Source: Sarcocystis neurona (taxonomy: Eukaryota; Apicomplexa; Conoidasida; Eucoccidiorida; Sarcocystidae). From it: a DNA stretch of 64,000 nucleotides. The position numbers were made by a program, and so were the translations under genes. The stretch covers positions 2,804,008 to 2,868,007 of the forward strand of contig KL647298.1 in assembly GCA_000727475.1 (NCBI GenBank), given 5' to 3'. This document shows positions 1 through 12,076 of the stretch, one piece after another (the first letter of the stretch is position 1; each line of letters begins with the position of its first letter). Below the pieces are notes generated by a model, which did not search any database, had not been told where the DNA came from, and was given only the letters and a program-made list of their open reading frames with translations.

Positions 1-3000
1 GTGAAGAAGTTAGGTGCATTTGTTGCTGATCAAGCTGCGTCTCCTTCGTCTCCCGTAATGAAGAAGTATCTACGTAAAGGTAAATGTTGCTGGATTTCCC
101 AAGCTGCTCCTGCCTGCAGCAGATGCTGCTGCTGAGATTGTCATTGCCGCTGCCTAGACTGGAGGGCGCGCCCGCTGCTCCTGTTACTTCCGCGGTCTCG
201 CACACTGCAAGATCTTCGCTCTGTGTAGACGGACTTGGCTCTTCTAAAATTAAGTTCTCTGCTCTACCTTGTCCTGGTTTATCTGCTACGTCTTCCTTTC
301 CAACCTTATCTTTTTCACTCAAGCAGAAACTAAATGCTGCTTGCTTCCCGCTGCTCCAGTGAATCTTCCCACAAGGAGAGGCACGCACCTCTCCTGCTGA
401 TGTCCTGTCTCCAGCCTCACTACCACCGTCGCTGCTAATAAAGGCATACGAAGACGGCAATCGATCTGAACTGCTGCCGCGGCTGTTGCTACAGCAACTT
501 CTCGTGCTGGTAGTCCCTCGCCTGTGATTTCTGCGGCAAACGTGACTGCTGTTGTCCTCGCGCCTGTCGCCGCTACTACTGGTGTTGCTGCTCCTGCTCT
601 TGCTCTCGCTGCTGCTGCTGTCTGAAGAGGTGGCAGAGTCAAAGAAACTGCTAAGCAACGGTGTAGAGATAATCCCTTCTTCATCACGTAGCCGCCCCCC
701 CTCCTTGTTGTACGCGTTGGAGGAACCGTACGTCTTCACAGGTATAGAAGGCTGACCTTCGTCTTCAGCCCCTCCCTTCCGACGTATATTTGGGGTTTCA
801 CTACACCGCCAGTACCACTTAAAAGGACGGCTTTGCTGTTCCTTTCGCAACGCACGCATCGGCTGCTGCATTAGAACGAAAGTCCCTGCAGAGGATACTG
901 GTGTTCCTTCTTCGTGGGCCACTGTCGATGACACTTCTTCAGCGGCGCCGGCACGAACACCCGCGAAGCAAGTACGCGCCAGCATACATGCTTTCTCTTC
1001 TGACGCCGCTGCAGCAAGATATTCCAGCTCCTGGTTAAAGGAACCGGCAAAATTCTCCTCTAGATAACGAAGCCAAAATATGCTGTTTTCTGCTGCCACA
1101 GCGTCTCTCTCTTCCCTCATTCCTCTCGTATTCCACCTACGGAAAAAGTCACCCTCACTCGCCTGTTCTGTTCTACGCACCCCTTCTGGAGGCATTGCTT
1201 CTCTCTGTGGCAACGTTGGTAAATCTGTCTTCGTCTTTGCTGCTGCTGCTGCTTCACGTAACCTGTCTGCCGTTGTCACTGCTGCCGCAGCCGTCTCACC
1301 TCTCACTACCGCGCGCGCGTGTAGCTGCGGTGTTGCTGCTGTTGCTGCTAGGATGCCTGGCACCTCTGCTGCTGCCGTTGAACTACGAGCTGCTGTGAGT
1401 ATTCCTGCGGCAAATGTGGAGACTTCTGCTACGTCTTTGAGCTCATCCTCTCCTGCGGTTGTCGCTGAAGATTTCTTCGCAAAATGCGCGCGAATAACCG
1501 GAGATGTACTACGTCCGTGAACCTCTGCAACACCACCGGTAACAGCGTGTGAAGATGCGCGTGCACCAGCAGGAAACTGGCGCTCTGGTAATGGGCAGGA
1601 ATATCGCAGGGGTGTGGAGGTATCAGCAGCGGCACCACCTACAGCAACAACTGGGACAGGGCCAGCTGCAACAGGAGAGGCCCCAGCATCCGCATCAGCA
1701 GTACTAGTAGCCACACCAGGACGTGCACAGCTAGCGGGTGAAGGGGTAGGAGCAGCCGTGGCATGAAATACAGCAACAGAGCCCCCAGGCTGAGGAAGAG
1801 GGACTGACTGAGCCTTCTTTTGTACTTCTTCCTCTAAATCAAGAGTAGCCCAGCTTTCACAAGCACGTTTTACGCAGCGGCTGACGCAGCAGAGGCGGCC
1901 ATACATTCGGACATCCAAAAGCAAAAGCACACCAGGCAACAGGAAGGGTTCATCTAACTGTGGAGAAGGGGAAGAAGTAGACAAAGAAAAAGAACAGGCA
2001 GAAGACGCAGAAGGCGAGGAAGAAGAAGAGAGAGCAAGGGAAGAGTAAGGACTGTCATCATCTTCGCTGTCAGATTCTGTGCCAACATGTCCTTGTTCCT
2101 CCCCAGCATTGCTGCTGCTGCGGTTGCCCATCTTTCCTCCTGCTGTTGCTAGAGGAGATTTTCTTTCTCTTGTAAACAAAGCAAACAAATCTTGGGCTAC
2201 CGATGCTGTTGCAGCTGCTCCTGGAGCTGCACCGAATGAAGTAAAGCAGCCTCCACCGCGCCAGGCATCTACTTCCCACCATTTCTGCTGCTGCTGCTGC
2301 AGCCGCCTGGTCCTCTTCCCTGCCGTTGCTGCTTCTTCGCTTCCAAGTATAAAAGAGGATGTGGAGGAAAGGAGAGGCGTGTTGCTACCGGAAGAAGGCG
2401 GGCTGTTACCAGCGTCAGATAAACGTGTTCGAAGAGAATCAAAGGGGGAGGTGCAGCAGAAACCTGTGGGGCTGCCTATAGCGGCGGGAAGAGGAGTATA
2501 GCTCTTCGGTGTATCATCGACATAAACAGAACACGAGGAAGCGGAAGCTTCTGAGACACCAGAAGCAGTGAGAGGAGAGATGGCTGCGGCAGTTGCTGCT
2601 TTTCCCTCTTTCCATTCTGCGCTACATGACGAGTCACATCCTTTCCCCAGCTCCTGCTGCTGCTGCTGCGGAAAAGCGGGAGAGGAAGTCAACCGCGGAA
2701 CTGCGCCTCCTGCTTCTGGTGGTGCGCCTCGGTTGCGTCCTAGTAACCTATTCTTTGTGTTTTGCTCTTGAAGGACATTATTGCCGCCGACAGCAAACTC
2801 CTGTTCTCCTGACGAGCTTCCAGCATTTCTGTTACCACCGGTAATGACAGAAAGCAGAGCCTGTAGCTCCACTCGGGCAGAAGCAGAAAGAAGAAACAGC
2901 GAATCAGCACTTGCTGAAGAAGGCGCCGACAAAGATATGGGAGAAGAGAGGGGCAACGACGCAGCCCGTTCACTGGTAATCGCACGTTCTTTCTCTTCTC

Positions 3001-3829
3001 CGGCAGAACAACACGAGGAGGCAAAAGCAGCACCAGCGTTGGTGGCGCTTCGTTTTCTTATTTCGCCTGAAACGAAGCGAGGAGCAGAGAACGAGTACAG
3101 AGAAGAGAATTCTGCACTATTCATGGATTCTTCTTCTCCGTCCTGTTCGTCGTTTGTCCTTGGAGCTCCTGCGGAGAGCGACGGATTCCTTCGTCTTCTT
3201 GCGTGCTGAAAAGCAGGCGCTTCGCGTACTGCTGTTGACTGTTCTGCATATTTGGTTGTGTGTCCTCGCTTCGTAGAACACGGACGAGCCGCTGTTTTTC
3301 TTTCATCCAGAACAATATGCTTTTGCGACTTGTATTCAGATTGCTGGCTTGCTTTTGAAAAAGAGAAGGATTCTTCCTGAGCTTGCACGCAGGGTCCGTA
3401 AACCGGGTCTTGTGTTGTTGCGTCGCTATCGTTATCGATTTCACTGACGTAGAGGTGGTCTGGTTCTTGTTCTTTTTGCTGGACAGCGGAAGAAGTGCCA
3501 TTTTCGTACCTAGCTCCTGCGTGATCGTGTTTCTCTCTTGAGGGTGGGGAAAGAAAGTTCCGCTTTCTTTCCTTTACAGACACGGCATGCGCTTCAGTAC
3601 TCCTTGGATTTGGCTGCGGAAAAAAGCGATCTTTTCCCCGTACCTCCTCTTGCTCTGCCACATTTCCTTCCCCTTGCCAACATTCCTGGTCTTGGTTTGT
3701 AAAGCCGTCTTCTTCCTGTTGTTTTTTATCTGCCGCTGCACCATTTTCTGAATCTCTGTGCGGCGCTTCTTCATCCTCCAGATCTGCGAGGAGATCTTCG
3801 GCCAGCGCAGGCAGCGGAACGGGCCGCAT
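1..3829 (-). CDS. Large low-complexity protein with F-box-like motif (3' end outside window)
   Basis: A single minus-strand frame is open from an in-frame stop at 3902-3904 to base 1, so the C-terminus lies beyond the left edge. The first in-frame ATG is at 3829-3827, giving at least 1276 codons. Most of it is low complexity: Ser, Ala, Glu and Gln runs, including Gln5 near 2660 and Gln6 near 2295. The clearest ordered segment is residues about 628-665 (1837-1948): LPGVLLLLDVR, then CCVSR, then ESWATLDL. That matches the F-box pattern (LP, hydrophobic helix, Leu-Asp-x-Arg, VSR/VCR, Trp, LDL). A second ordered stretch is at residues about 917-935 (SIFWLRYLEENFAG). F-box proteins recruit substrates to SCF ubiquitin ligases through Skp1; that role is inferred from the motif only. 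Opposite-strand frames of up to 146 aa here are shadows. Sure of the open frame, moderate on the F-box. Confidence 0.72.
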   Translation of the reverse strand, partial: MRPVPLPALAEDLLADLEDEEAPHRDSENGAAADKKQQEEDGFTNQDQECWQGEGNVAEQEEVRGKDRFFPQPNPRSTEAHAVSVKERKRNFLSPPSREKHDHAGARYENGTSSAVQQKEQEPDHLYVSEIDNDSDATTQDPVYGPCVQAQEESFSFSKASQQSEYKSQKHIVLDERKTAARPCSTKRGHTTKYAEQSTAVREAPAFQHARRRRNPSLSAGAPRTNDEQDGEEESMNSAEFSSLYSFSAPRFVSGEIRKRSATNAGAAFASSCCSAGEEKERAITSERAASLPLSSPISLSAPSSASADSLFLLSASARVELQALLSVITGGNRNAGSSSGEQEFAVGGNNVLQEQNTKNRLLGRNRGAPPEAGGAVPRLTSSPAFPQQQQQELGKGCDSSCSAEWKEGKAATAAAISPLTASGVSEASASSCSVYVDDTPKSYTPLPAAIGSPTGFCCTSPFDSLRTRLSDAGNSPPSSGSNTPLLSSTSSFILGSEEAATAGKRTRRLQQQQQKWWEVDAWRGGGCFTSFGAAPGAAATASVAQDLFALFTRERKSPLATAGGKMGNRSSSNAGEEQGHVGTESDSEDDDSPYSSLALSSSSSPSASSACSFSLSTSSPSPQLDEPFLLPGVLLLLDVRMYGRLCCVSRCVKRACESWATLDLEEEVQKKAQSVPLPQPGGSVAVFHATAAPTPSPASCARPGVATSTADADAGASPVAAGPVPVVAVGGAAADTSTPLRYSCPLPERQFPAGARASSHAVTGGVAEVHGRSTSPVIRAHFAKKSSATTAGEDELKDVAEVSTFAAGILTAARSSTAAAEVPGILAATAATPQLHARAVVRGETAAAAVTTADRLREAAAAAKTKTDLPTLPQREAMPPEGVRRTEQASEGDFFRRWNTRGMREERDAVAAENSIFWLRYLEENFAGSFNQELEYLAAAASEEKACMLARTCFAGVRAGAAEEVSSTVAHEEGTPVSSAGTFVLMQQPMRALRKEQQSRPFKWYWRCSETPNIRRKGGAEDEGQPSIPVKTYGSSNAYNKEGGRLRDEEGIISTPLLSSFFDSATSSDSSSSESKSRSSNTSSSGDRREDNSSHVCRRNHRRGTTSTRSCCSNSRGSSSDRLPSSYAFISSDGGSEAGDRTSAGEVRASPCGKIHWSSGKQAAFSFCLSEKDKVGKEDVADKPGQGRAENLILEEPSPSTQSEDLAVCETAEVTGAAGAPSSLGSGNDNLSSSICCRQEQLGKSSNIYLYVDTSSLRETKETQLDQQQMHLTSS

Positions 3830-4824
3830 CACACGCGATGAAAAATGTTGAGGAAGGCGGCGAAGTGTGGGCGGAAGACAAAAAGCGAAGCGAAAACCGA
3901 ATTAACAGGAGGGCATACTGGTGACGTAGAACACGAAGTAGCACGAAGAACATTTGCTGGTAGAGGGTACGTGAGAAGGAAATTGACACACTGTAGAGTG
4001 GTACGTGGCATGGTACGCTGGAAGGAAAACAAGAAAAGAAGCGCAAAAACGTTGCGCAGGCGTCGCGTCCCCGCGCGTCCACTCACTAGGACGTGTCACC
4101 TGCAAGCACACAGCGCATTGTAAACATTTATTCGCGGGAAGAGCTTCTTGCCTAGAGTGCCATTCACCTAAGGAAACGCCCAACCGCATACACATATACA
4201 CGTTTATGCAAGCACATGTATAGGTTGGTAACGTAAAGGACTGTGTCCGCGGGGATATTACCGAGAACCTGAGAAGCTGTAGTGGAAGTCCAAAAGAATC
4301 CGTAGCTTTCGCCGGCTTGCGCAGAGATACGACCCTCTGCAGTGCGTGCCTATACACAGATGTAAGTATATATATATATATATATGGACTGTTACGTAGC
4401 TCGCTATGAGAGCGGCAGTACGCTGCCAGCGAAACAAAACGCACGTGCGAAGCGAAACACACTGAAAGAGAAGACGGAAGTGAGAGCGGGAAACTGGTCT
4501 GTTTCCGAAACCGGAAAAAAACGCAGGGCCTCAGGAAGTCAGCTCAGAAAACAGCGGCAACATACAGGTCGAACCGAAGAGACTATCTAAAATGAGTGTA
4601 ATAGTCGTTTTGAGTGTCACGCCAGTGTCGAGTAGCTACGCGCATGCGCGACGTGTACATACACTCAAACTACACTGGTCTTCTCTCGTGCAACGCGGTA
4701 AACAGTAAGATCAGAAGTCAACCTGAACACGAAGGACGAGTAGCACACATAATTTGCCTATAGACCGAGATCGAAGAACTGATGCTGGCTGACACACTGT
4801 GGGACTGTGCACCTTGGCGGTGTG

Positions 4825-4859
<35 letters not shown>

Positions 4860-6166
4860 AGAGACACTAGCAGTGAAGCCGATGTACGTGTCTAGCCGTG
4901 TCTTCGCTTGTTCGGAAGGTCGTGATAAGGGTTCCAGAGACCGGTGCACTGTAGTTTTGGTCGTGCGACGTACTAGTTCCGGTTAATGTCAACCGCGGAG
5001 TAGCATTCATTGCCCACGTAGATCTCGTCTCTCCTAAGGTAACGTCGAACAGTCAAATCGAGGACGACGAAACACGACAGTGCGCTACACTTGCGCGCGA
5101 CTCTACAATTTTTTCTTGCTTAGGAGGAAAAGGAGGAAAAAATCGAATACTTCACCTCTCCGTAACTATGCGTGTGTACGCGTATGTCGAATTTTAGCAT
5201 TTCGACGAAGGGGGTCGGTCAAACCACTCCGCACAACCTCCATATTCGACGTGCGTACTTGTTCTAAAAAGGGCTATATTCCACGACCCTTTCTGGTTTA
5301 TATCTTCTACCGGGACAGGGCGTATGCATCGGTGGGTAAGACTATCTGCCGCTGTATACTGTGTTGGCTATTCACTTCCTGCGAGGTAAATGCTTCACCA
5401 CAGGCTTCGTACCACTACAAATTAAGTGTCCGAAATTGTCGTCACTGAAGGGGGTTTTTACTGCCAGAGGACAAGTTTTTGCACTGACGTTACAGAGCGC
5501 ACGACGGGTGATGAGCCGGGGCCTGGAGTGGTATGCGTACACTATATTTTTCCATGAAGGTATAAAAAAAAATATATATATGTATATATGCGTACATATA
5601 CGTAGATAGAGACAGAGACAGGGAAAGGAAGGCTCATATGATATGTAGCATTTGTGAGGATTTATGCAAGTACTAATGTTGGTCACTCGGAAGGGTAGAA
5701 CTTCGTCCCCTACGGTACACCCTGCATGCCTATATATATATATATAACAACAGAGCAGGTGACGAAAATTATTTTTTTACGGGAGAGATCGTCTGCGACT
5801 TTGTTGCCAGAGTAGACATGATAAGTGTACACCGACACGCGTGTAAGTGAATGTCCAGGCTGCTGAAGCACTTTGCACGCACTTCTCGCACATGTAATCT
5901 ATACCGTAAATATGTACTTTTGAGCACGTGCAAGGTAAGCAAAGCACATGCCCAGTACAGTTTAACGTATAGTCCTCGGTGAATTCCATTGATTCTTTCT
6001 TAGTGGATATCTGGACGCACTGCCGTAGGCAGTTTGCCCACCGCTTTTTCTCTGTGAAAGTCTCTGCCAGTCTTGTTACGTGCTTGCTGACAAATGCTCT
6101 TCGGTGTCTGCCGTGTCACCTCAGTTGATGTCACTAAGCGCTTACGAATGTATATAAGTGTGTAAG

Positions 6167-6197
<31 letters not shown>

Positions 6198-6584
6198 GAA
6201 CATGTACGTGTACACAAGCGTGTACACGCAGGCGCACGACATGACCTGTATACGTATCCGTCCACATACACGTATATATTTGTTACGTAGGTACCGATAC
6301 GTCCACAAATACATGTTCGTGCACAGCACATGAAGCGCGATAGTAAAGTAGGCATATAGGGAACTCACTGTACACACCGGCGCGGTCCCCCGCAGGTGAA
6401 TACCAGACTGCGTTTTCTTTGCGGTGTGACGTGTACTTCAGGTAGTGGCTTGCTTGAGAACTCCTCCTTGGAGGCAGAGGGTCTCCCCGCCAAGGTGAAA
6501 CACCGACTAAGGTAACGCTGCATTGATTTAGGATCAAGAGCAGAAATCTGGAGCTACTCGTGATAAAACATTGACAGTGACGAA
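3830..6584. other. Gene-poor spacer with TA tracts
   Basis: The spacer lies upstream of the F-box-like gene. Just before the ATG at 3829 the coding strand is rich in pyrimidines and could be 5' UTR or an acceptor tract. TA-dinucleotide tracts occur at about 4368-4386, 4829-4855, 5730-5746 and 6167-6194. Open frames of 122 aa (5080-5448, +) and 186 aa (3902-4462, -) have no recognisable features and no supported splice context. No gene is called. Confidence 0.5.
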
Positions 6585-7210
6585 TCAGAAGCAGTGAGTG
6601 TTATTATTCAACGACAGAAGTCGTGGGTACACTTGTCCGGCTGTCAACAAGTCTTCAAACAAAAATGGGGTCGCGACGTGTGGTACGATGCCGTACGGCT
6701 TGCTGCGTTGCCTTTGAGTATCGACAGACGACGTTGCTGCGGTTACTGTGTCGCCTTCATCCACCGATAGATGATTCTGCTCCAGGTAGCCTGGTGTCCT
6801 CTCTACATCGACGTGCGTTTCTGCTTCTCGTTCGTGTCGCAGCACCTGCCTCTTTGCAGTCAGTAACAAGCACTGCTGCACAGCACATTTACCTGTACAT
6901 ACTTGAAATTACTGTATGCCCTCATGGATTGAAAGGTGTTGCTTCATCGCCTGCGTACGTTGACAGATCGTGCTGCACCATGGTGGACGTCAACAGAAAA
7001 TTTAGCTGCACCTCCGTGCTGCACACACACACGACTAGTCGCGCCGCCGCTTCTCGTGATGTCCGTAACTGGTGTTGCCCTGCCTTTGCGAAATGTCTCA
7101 CCACTTCCACCCAGCGTATTTGAGGACAAGAGGAGGTGGGGGGTAACAATGAAAGTCGAACACGGGGATGCCATATACGTGTGAGAGCACGGAAGAACAC
7201 GTGGACACCA
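6585..7210 (-). CDS. Unrecognised protein, last two exons
   Basis: Two minus-strand exons join in phase. Exon 7012-7210 follows the acceptor TTTTGCTGAACAG and ends GAG|GTGCAG in phase 0. Exon 6585-6875 follows GTGCTGTGCAG, enters in phase 0 and runs to a stop. The encoded tail is hydrophilic (motifs RWVEVVRHFAKAGQ, RQVLRHEREAETHVDV, ATPFLFEDLLTAGQ), with no membrane span or known family visible. A further upstream exon is possible at 7350-7413 (acceptor before 7413, donor CTGAAG|GTATGC), but its phase does not match directly. 5' end not located. Confidence is moderate for the exon pair and nil for function. Confidence 0.42.
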
Positions 7211-7747
7211 CTGTTCAGCAAAATGTTATCTTCTACGAACTAAAAGTATGGTAACCGCCCGAACACGATCCGGCACAGAAGGTCGACTATATGCTGGTGT
7301 AGCTGTTCCAGAGTATGGAGTGACTTGCGGGCTGGGGAGAAGCGCATACCTTCAGAATTCGAATCAGTGCCGTATGGACGCCATATTCTGATTGCTTGAA
7401 GCTCGATGTTGTACTTTCGTTTCACCCAAGGATATATATATATATATATGTAGAAATCATGAAGTGCGATGGCTGAGCAGGTGCGTAGGACGAGAAGATA
7501 CAGCCATACTGCTGAGCCGTGAATGGCTCGTGGTGCACATAGTAGAGCTGGGATTGTACTGGAGCGCACTACCAAGGCCCTCCGTCAGGCAAAGATGTAA
7601 ATACGACGTTCAAGTGCATAGACAGCATACGCCAATGATAAAGAATTCTAATTTCTAATGTATTTGTCGGAAGCAAGCATTTACCGCACCGATTGACCTC
7701 ATGCGGATAAATTCACTTGAAGCCAGGACCACAGCCCAGCTGTGGGC

Positions 7748-7800
7748 ATATATATATATATATATATATAATATATATATATAATATATATATATATAAA
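7748..7800. repeat. Longest TA tract (interrupted)
   Basis: About 52 bp of TA dinucleotides with two AA phase slips. Other tracts of 18-28 bp occur at 4829-4855, 6167-6194, 7959-7975, 8167-8183, 12044-12068, 29577-29593, 29938-29957 and 61657-61682. They fall in introns or spacers, never in a supported exon. Confidence 0.85.
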
Positions 7801-7947
7801 TCATATTACAAACCAAGGTAGTAATCATGTTGTTCTGTCGTGACACGACATCGGTTGTCGTGTGTTCGCTGTGTCATTATTAACGACCTTTTCCGTGCGT
7901 CTTCCAGAGCAGCTGTCCACACACGTGTACCTCAACCTTCTCATACG

Positions 7948-7980
<33 letters not shown>

Positions 7981-8672
7981 AATGAGAAAACACAGAACTT
8001 TTCTTTACGCTTCACTCCGTCTGCTGTCCTTGGTCGTCCACCAGGATCGTTTTCTTTCCATGTGTGTCCCTTCTGTCGATCAGATGTACGACTACGTTTC
8101 CTTCGAGATACAGGATTCCTACGTGAACACACACACATCGACTTCCAAATACATACATCTGATCGATATATATATATATATATACATGTATATATATGTA
8201 TATACATATATATATGTGTATCAGCACGCGCGCCTATGGTGAATGCACGCTGCGTACGTTTTCATTATATATACATGTTTATATGAATATATATATGTAT
8301 ATTTGTGTATTTATTTATGCACAAGTAGCACACGGCATTACATGAATTTCTGTCACCACACGACTGCTGGAGAGTGTCCGATCCACTTCACAATTTACTA
8401 CGATGCCACATTCGCTTTTTCGTAGCCTCGACATTTGCATTAGTGTTCTTAGTTCTTTGCCTGACCCTGGCTTCTTGTTACACGTGGTAATTCATCATGT
8501 TTTATCTTCATAAAGCTCTCGCCTGCCCTCTGTCGCTTAGAAAGGAAGAAACCAGCTGAATTTGATTGTACACCTGATTCTCTGTGGATTCCGCCTACAC
8601 ACAGTCAAAACATTCCCCACTCTGGATATTAGTGCTATAATTTACAGTGCACAATACGACTATCACTGATAG

Positions 8673-9784
8673 TTGGTGGATCGTCGTAGATACGTACCGA
8701 TCAGTCCCCCAGAACCAGCCAGCCGGAGCGTTTCGCTTCATCAGTAGCTTTTCAGAAGGAGAACGGCAGATAGCAGATTATCGAGATCCCCCAGCCCAAC
8801 AAATTCTCCATCACCGCGATCGACCCCAGTGCGACATCCGCAGTAAAGTACACATAAGAAGTGGGTGTCTCCAGTGCACTCACTGTCATCCGCTGCCACA
8901 TTCGTGTCCGCAGGTTCTTTTCAGTCCTCGTGTTACTGTGGAAGTTTTGCTTTTTACCAGCAAAGCAGCGTACACAGGCGTGGATTATTTTCGGTAAATG
9001 TTCTACTCTCACGGTGACACCACTGCCATTAGTACTAATAGAGCATCATATAATTGATCTCCATAAGTGCGCTGACCCCTCTGTGTTCATTTGTTGGAAT
9101 TTGTACTCTATCTTCTGGTGTATTATCACTACTACGATGTTAATACTGCTATTGGTATGTAGTGGTCAGTTGAATTACTCTGGCTACTACTGTTTGGACA
9201 GATTAATTCACAGTACTTGTTATTCCCAGCGCTTCTCTCGTGTACCAGTTGACCCCGCAATTTGTGAGCAGCACGCGCGCGACATCGCCGCGCTCAAGAG
9301 CAAGCCCTAGTGCCCAGGAGTTCTGTACAAAGTAGCGTTTTTCACCAAGGTAGCGCTTCTCACCAGAGCAAGAGTGTACGACAAAAGTCTACGTCTTTCA
9401 AATGTTGTCGACGATCCATCTGGAGTTTTTGTGCGATACATTCCACCTTTTGATTCAGGTATAACGCATGTGCCATCTTCCACCCACACATATATCGATT
9501 TCACCGATACACACGCTGCGGAACTGTCCACACAACAAAATGAAAACGTAGCTGTACAGGAAGATCTGACGTCTCTGCAGACGCTGCAGCTTTCGCACAG
9601 AGGATTAATGGAACAGGTTACGAAAGGATTTCTTCAGATGAGTACTACAAACGTGTATTTGTATACTGTGGACACAAACATGTATGCGCATACTGAGCGG
9701 GACTTGTATGATATGGTACGACGGGAATACAAAAATTATAAAATTGAGAAAAACTTCTCCGAAAAAATTATAACTATCCGTTAA
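8673..9784 (+). CDS. Unrecognised protein, last two exons
   Basis: Exon 8673-8993 follows the acceptor ATCACTGATAG and ends TTTTCG|GTAAATG in phase 2. Exon 9367-9784 follows TTCTCACCAG, enters needing one base, and reads to a stop at 9784. The join is in frame. The first exon has a Cys/His cluster (CLQCTHCHPLPHSC) and a hydrophobic segment (VTVEVLLFTS). The second has RYIPPFDSGITHVPSSTHTY and a Lys-rich, AT-biased C-terminus. No family was recognised. An alternative acceptor at 8648|8649 would extend exon 1 by 24 nt. Minus-strand frames across the same bases (8752-9012, 9307-9531) are judged shadows because they lack a matching splice pair. Confidence 0.42.
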
Positions 9785-11825
9785 GCTTTATGGCAGTATA
9801 CGTGCATGTTCGTGAGAATACCTACATACACTCGCGTATATAGTATTGCAGCGGGAGACTTCTTCTAGGCAAATCCTACTTAAATTTAAAATTTTATACG
9901 TATCATAGCTATTTATACATATATATATATACACGTATTAGGTGCACTAGTTTTCTTGAGTGCCTCACGTAAGCACATTGAGCTACATGTACGAAGACCC
10001 CAGCTTTTCATTAAAATACGTGCGTATGTATAAGGACCCGATCTTTTTGTGTGCCTTCCCCTGTTTTCCTTCCTCCTTCTGCTGCTTCTGCTTCTTCAGG
10101 GAGAGCTCGGCGTCTCCGCATCCGGAGACGCTAGATTGCTACAGTGAGAAGCATACACACACAGTTCCGTCGTTCTGGGTTTGCACTTTTGCCAGCTTCT
10201 GGGAGAAGAGAACGCCGTTAAAAAGTCGAAAGACGCTGGATTCCCACACCGAGAAACTCGCCACAAGGAAGTACGCAGGCACCGTTGTTCCGTCTACAGG
10301 CGCTTCGGCTCACATTACAGTGAGCCTTCGTTGACGACGAAGGGCAATACCTATGAGGGACGGCTTTTCCACGTATGGTTTTGACTTATTCCCGATAAAA
10401 GCACGTACAACCTGGCATAGGATAAGTGATGCAGACTTTTTGTGCAGTGAAATAAAATATACCTACGTACACATATATGCATACGTACGCACTTGTATGT
10501 GCGTATACCCACACACACACACACACATATACAAATGCCATTACCCATTCAGCAGAAATGAGAAAGAGCGGTTCTTTTTAGTCAGATCTGGTACAGGGCG
10601 CTCTTTTCTGTTGCACTGACTCTTTGCAAAAAAGAAAGCTGCCTACTAATCCACACGGGGGACGCAGAAACAAGACAACTCAGAGAATGAGACGAGGAAG
10701 AAGTGCAAAAAAAGAGCAGAGGTGGAAAATCAGAGGGGGCAGGAACGAAAAGCACGCGAGACGAGGAAACGAAGAAACGGAGAGGGAAGGGAGGGACAGA
10801 AGAGAAGGAAGACCGAAGTGGGAACGTGTTAAAATCATAAAAGGACGTGCGGAGAAGATGAGGTCGCCTGCCTGTCTTTGGGCGGTGACAAGGGGGAACC
10901 TGCATTTTGCCAGCACACGCTGAGCCGCGTGCATTTAAGAGAGCGTAACAGTAACAAGTGACCGTCCCACCGGTCTTTGCACAGGCCGAAACGTATTTCC
11001 CTGAACTAATATGACACTGAGAAGCCCTGGATGGAAGAACATTTTAATGTTCGTAAAAAATATAGGTGGTCGCGCGTGCCGCGCGTGTCTTTCAAACACA
11101 CAAACGCTTGCACTGATAGTTACATTCGTGTGTATGCAGGTAGATTAGCAAGGCTGGTTTGGCTCAACCCATATCTATGTCAAATTGTAGCAGGCTGCTT
11201 TTACGGCGTTGTCCCGCATTCCTAGACAGCTCAATCATAAAGCACCCTTGTGCACCTCTTTCTTTCTTTTCGTCGTCGGGCATCTCTTCTTCTCTATGCG
11301 TATCGATATGTACAAATAATTTATGATAGTGCAGGCAGACTCTCCGCGTTAGTGCGTAGCCAGGCTGTTCCCTTCAAGCCTTTTTGCAGCCGCTCTACCT
11401 ACACGGTTGCGCATGCGTGTATCCACATGTTTCTTCTTTGCAGACACACACACACACACATATTTGCACACACGGACGGTTCTCCTCTTTTGACAGCACA
11501 TTTTTATATATGTATATATATGAATCTTGACACGCTCTCAAAACGAGCGGCTCCTACTGGCAGAATATACGTGTGTACACGTATTACTCACGTCCTACCT
11601 CTTTCCAGGCGTGTACACGGTCCTCTTGTTAGATATATCCTACATAGCTGCACTACACCGTGTGTATCTCCAACACATATGACTACGCAAATATAGATAG
11701 ATAAATTCATAGCGATAGATAGTCACAAATCGCACGTATAGCTATACGTGTACGCATGTCTCTATCTGCAGAGATGTACATGTCAATGGAACTCGCTGGT
11801 CATGCGTACATCTACATGGGCATAC
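9785..11825. other. Intergenic, no gene supported
   Basis: This holds short TA and CA tracts (about 9919-9931, 10505-10528, 11442-11460) and a purine-rich plus strand at 10620-10870. Open frames are up to 148 aa (11250-11696, +), but none has domains or consistent splice sites. Some of it is probably intron or 3' flank of the 11.8-13.0 kb minus-strand gene. Confidence 0.4.
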
Positions 11826-12044
11826 CTTCAAAAATACACACGTGAATCCCCATAGAACATGTACGCGTATAAAGCTGCTCCACCTTTCTACTTTCCTGAA
11901 CATGTTTACTAAAAATACACCTTTCGTCGAAATCCTCTTTGAAATGGCTTGCTGCGGCGGCAGAAAAGTCAGAAATAAGGCCGCTTCGGCACATATTTCA
12001 GAGCTGGGTCCCCTGCCCTCAGAAGTACCGGCCCGCGATCGCAC

Positions 12045-12076
<32 letters not shown>

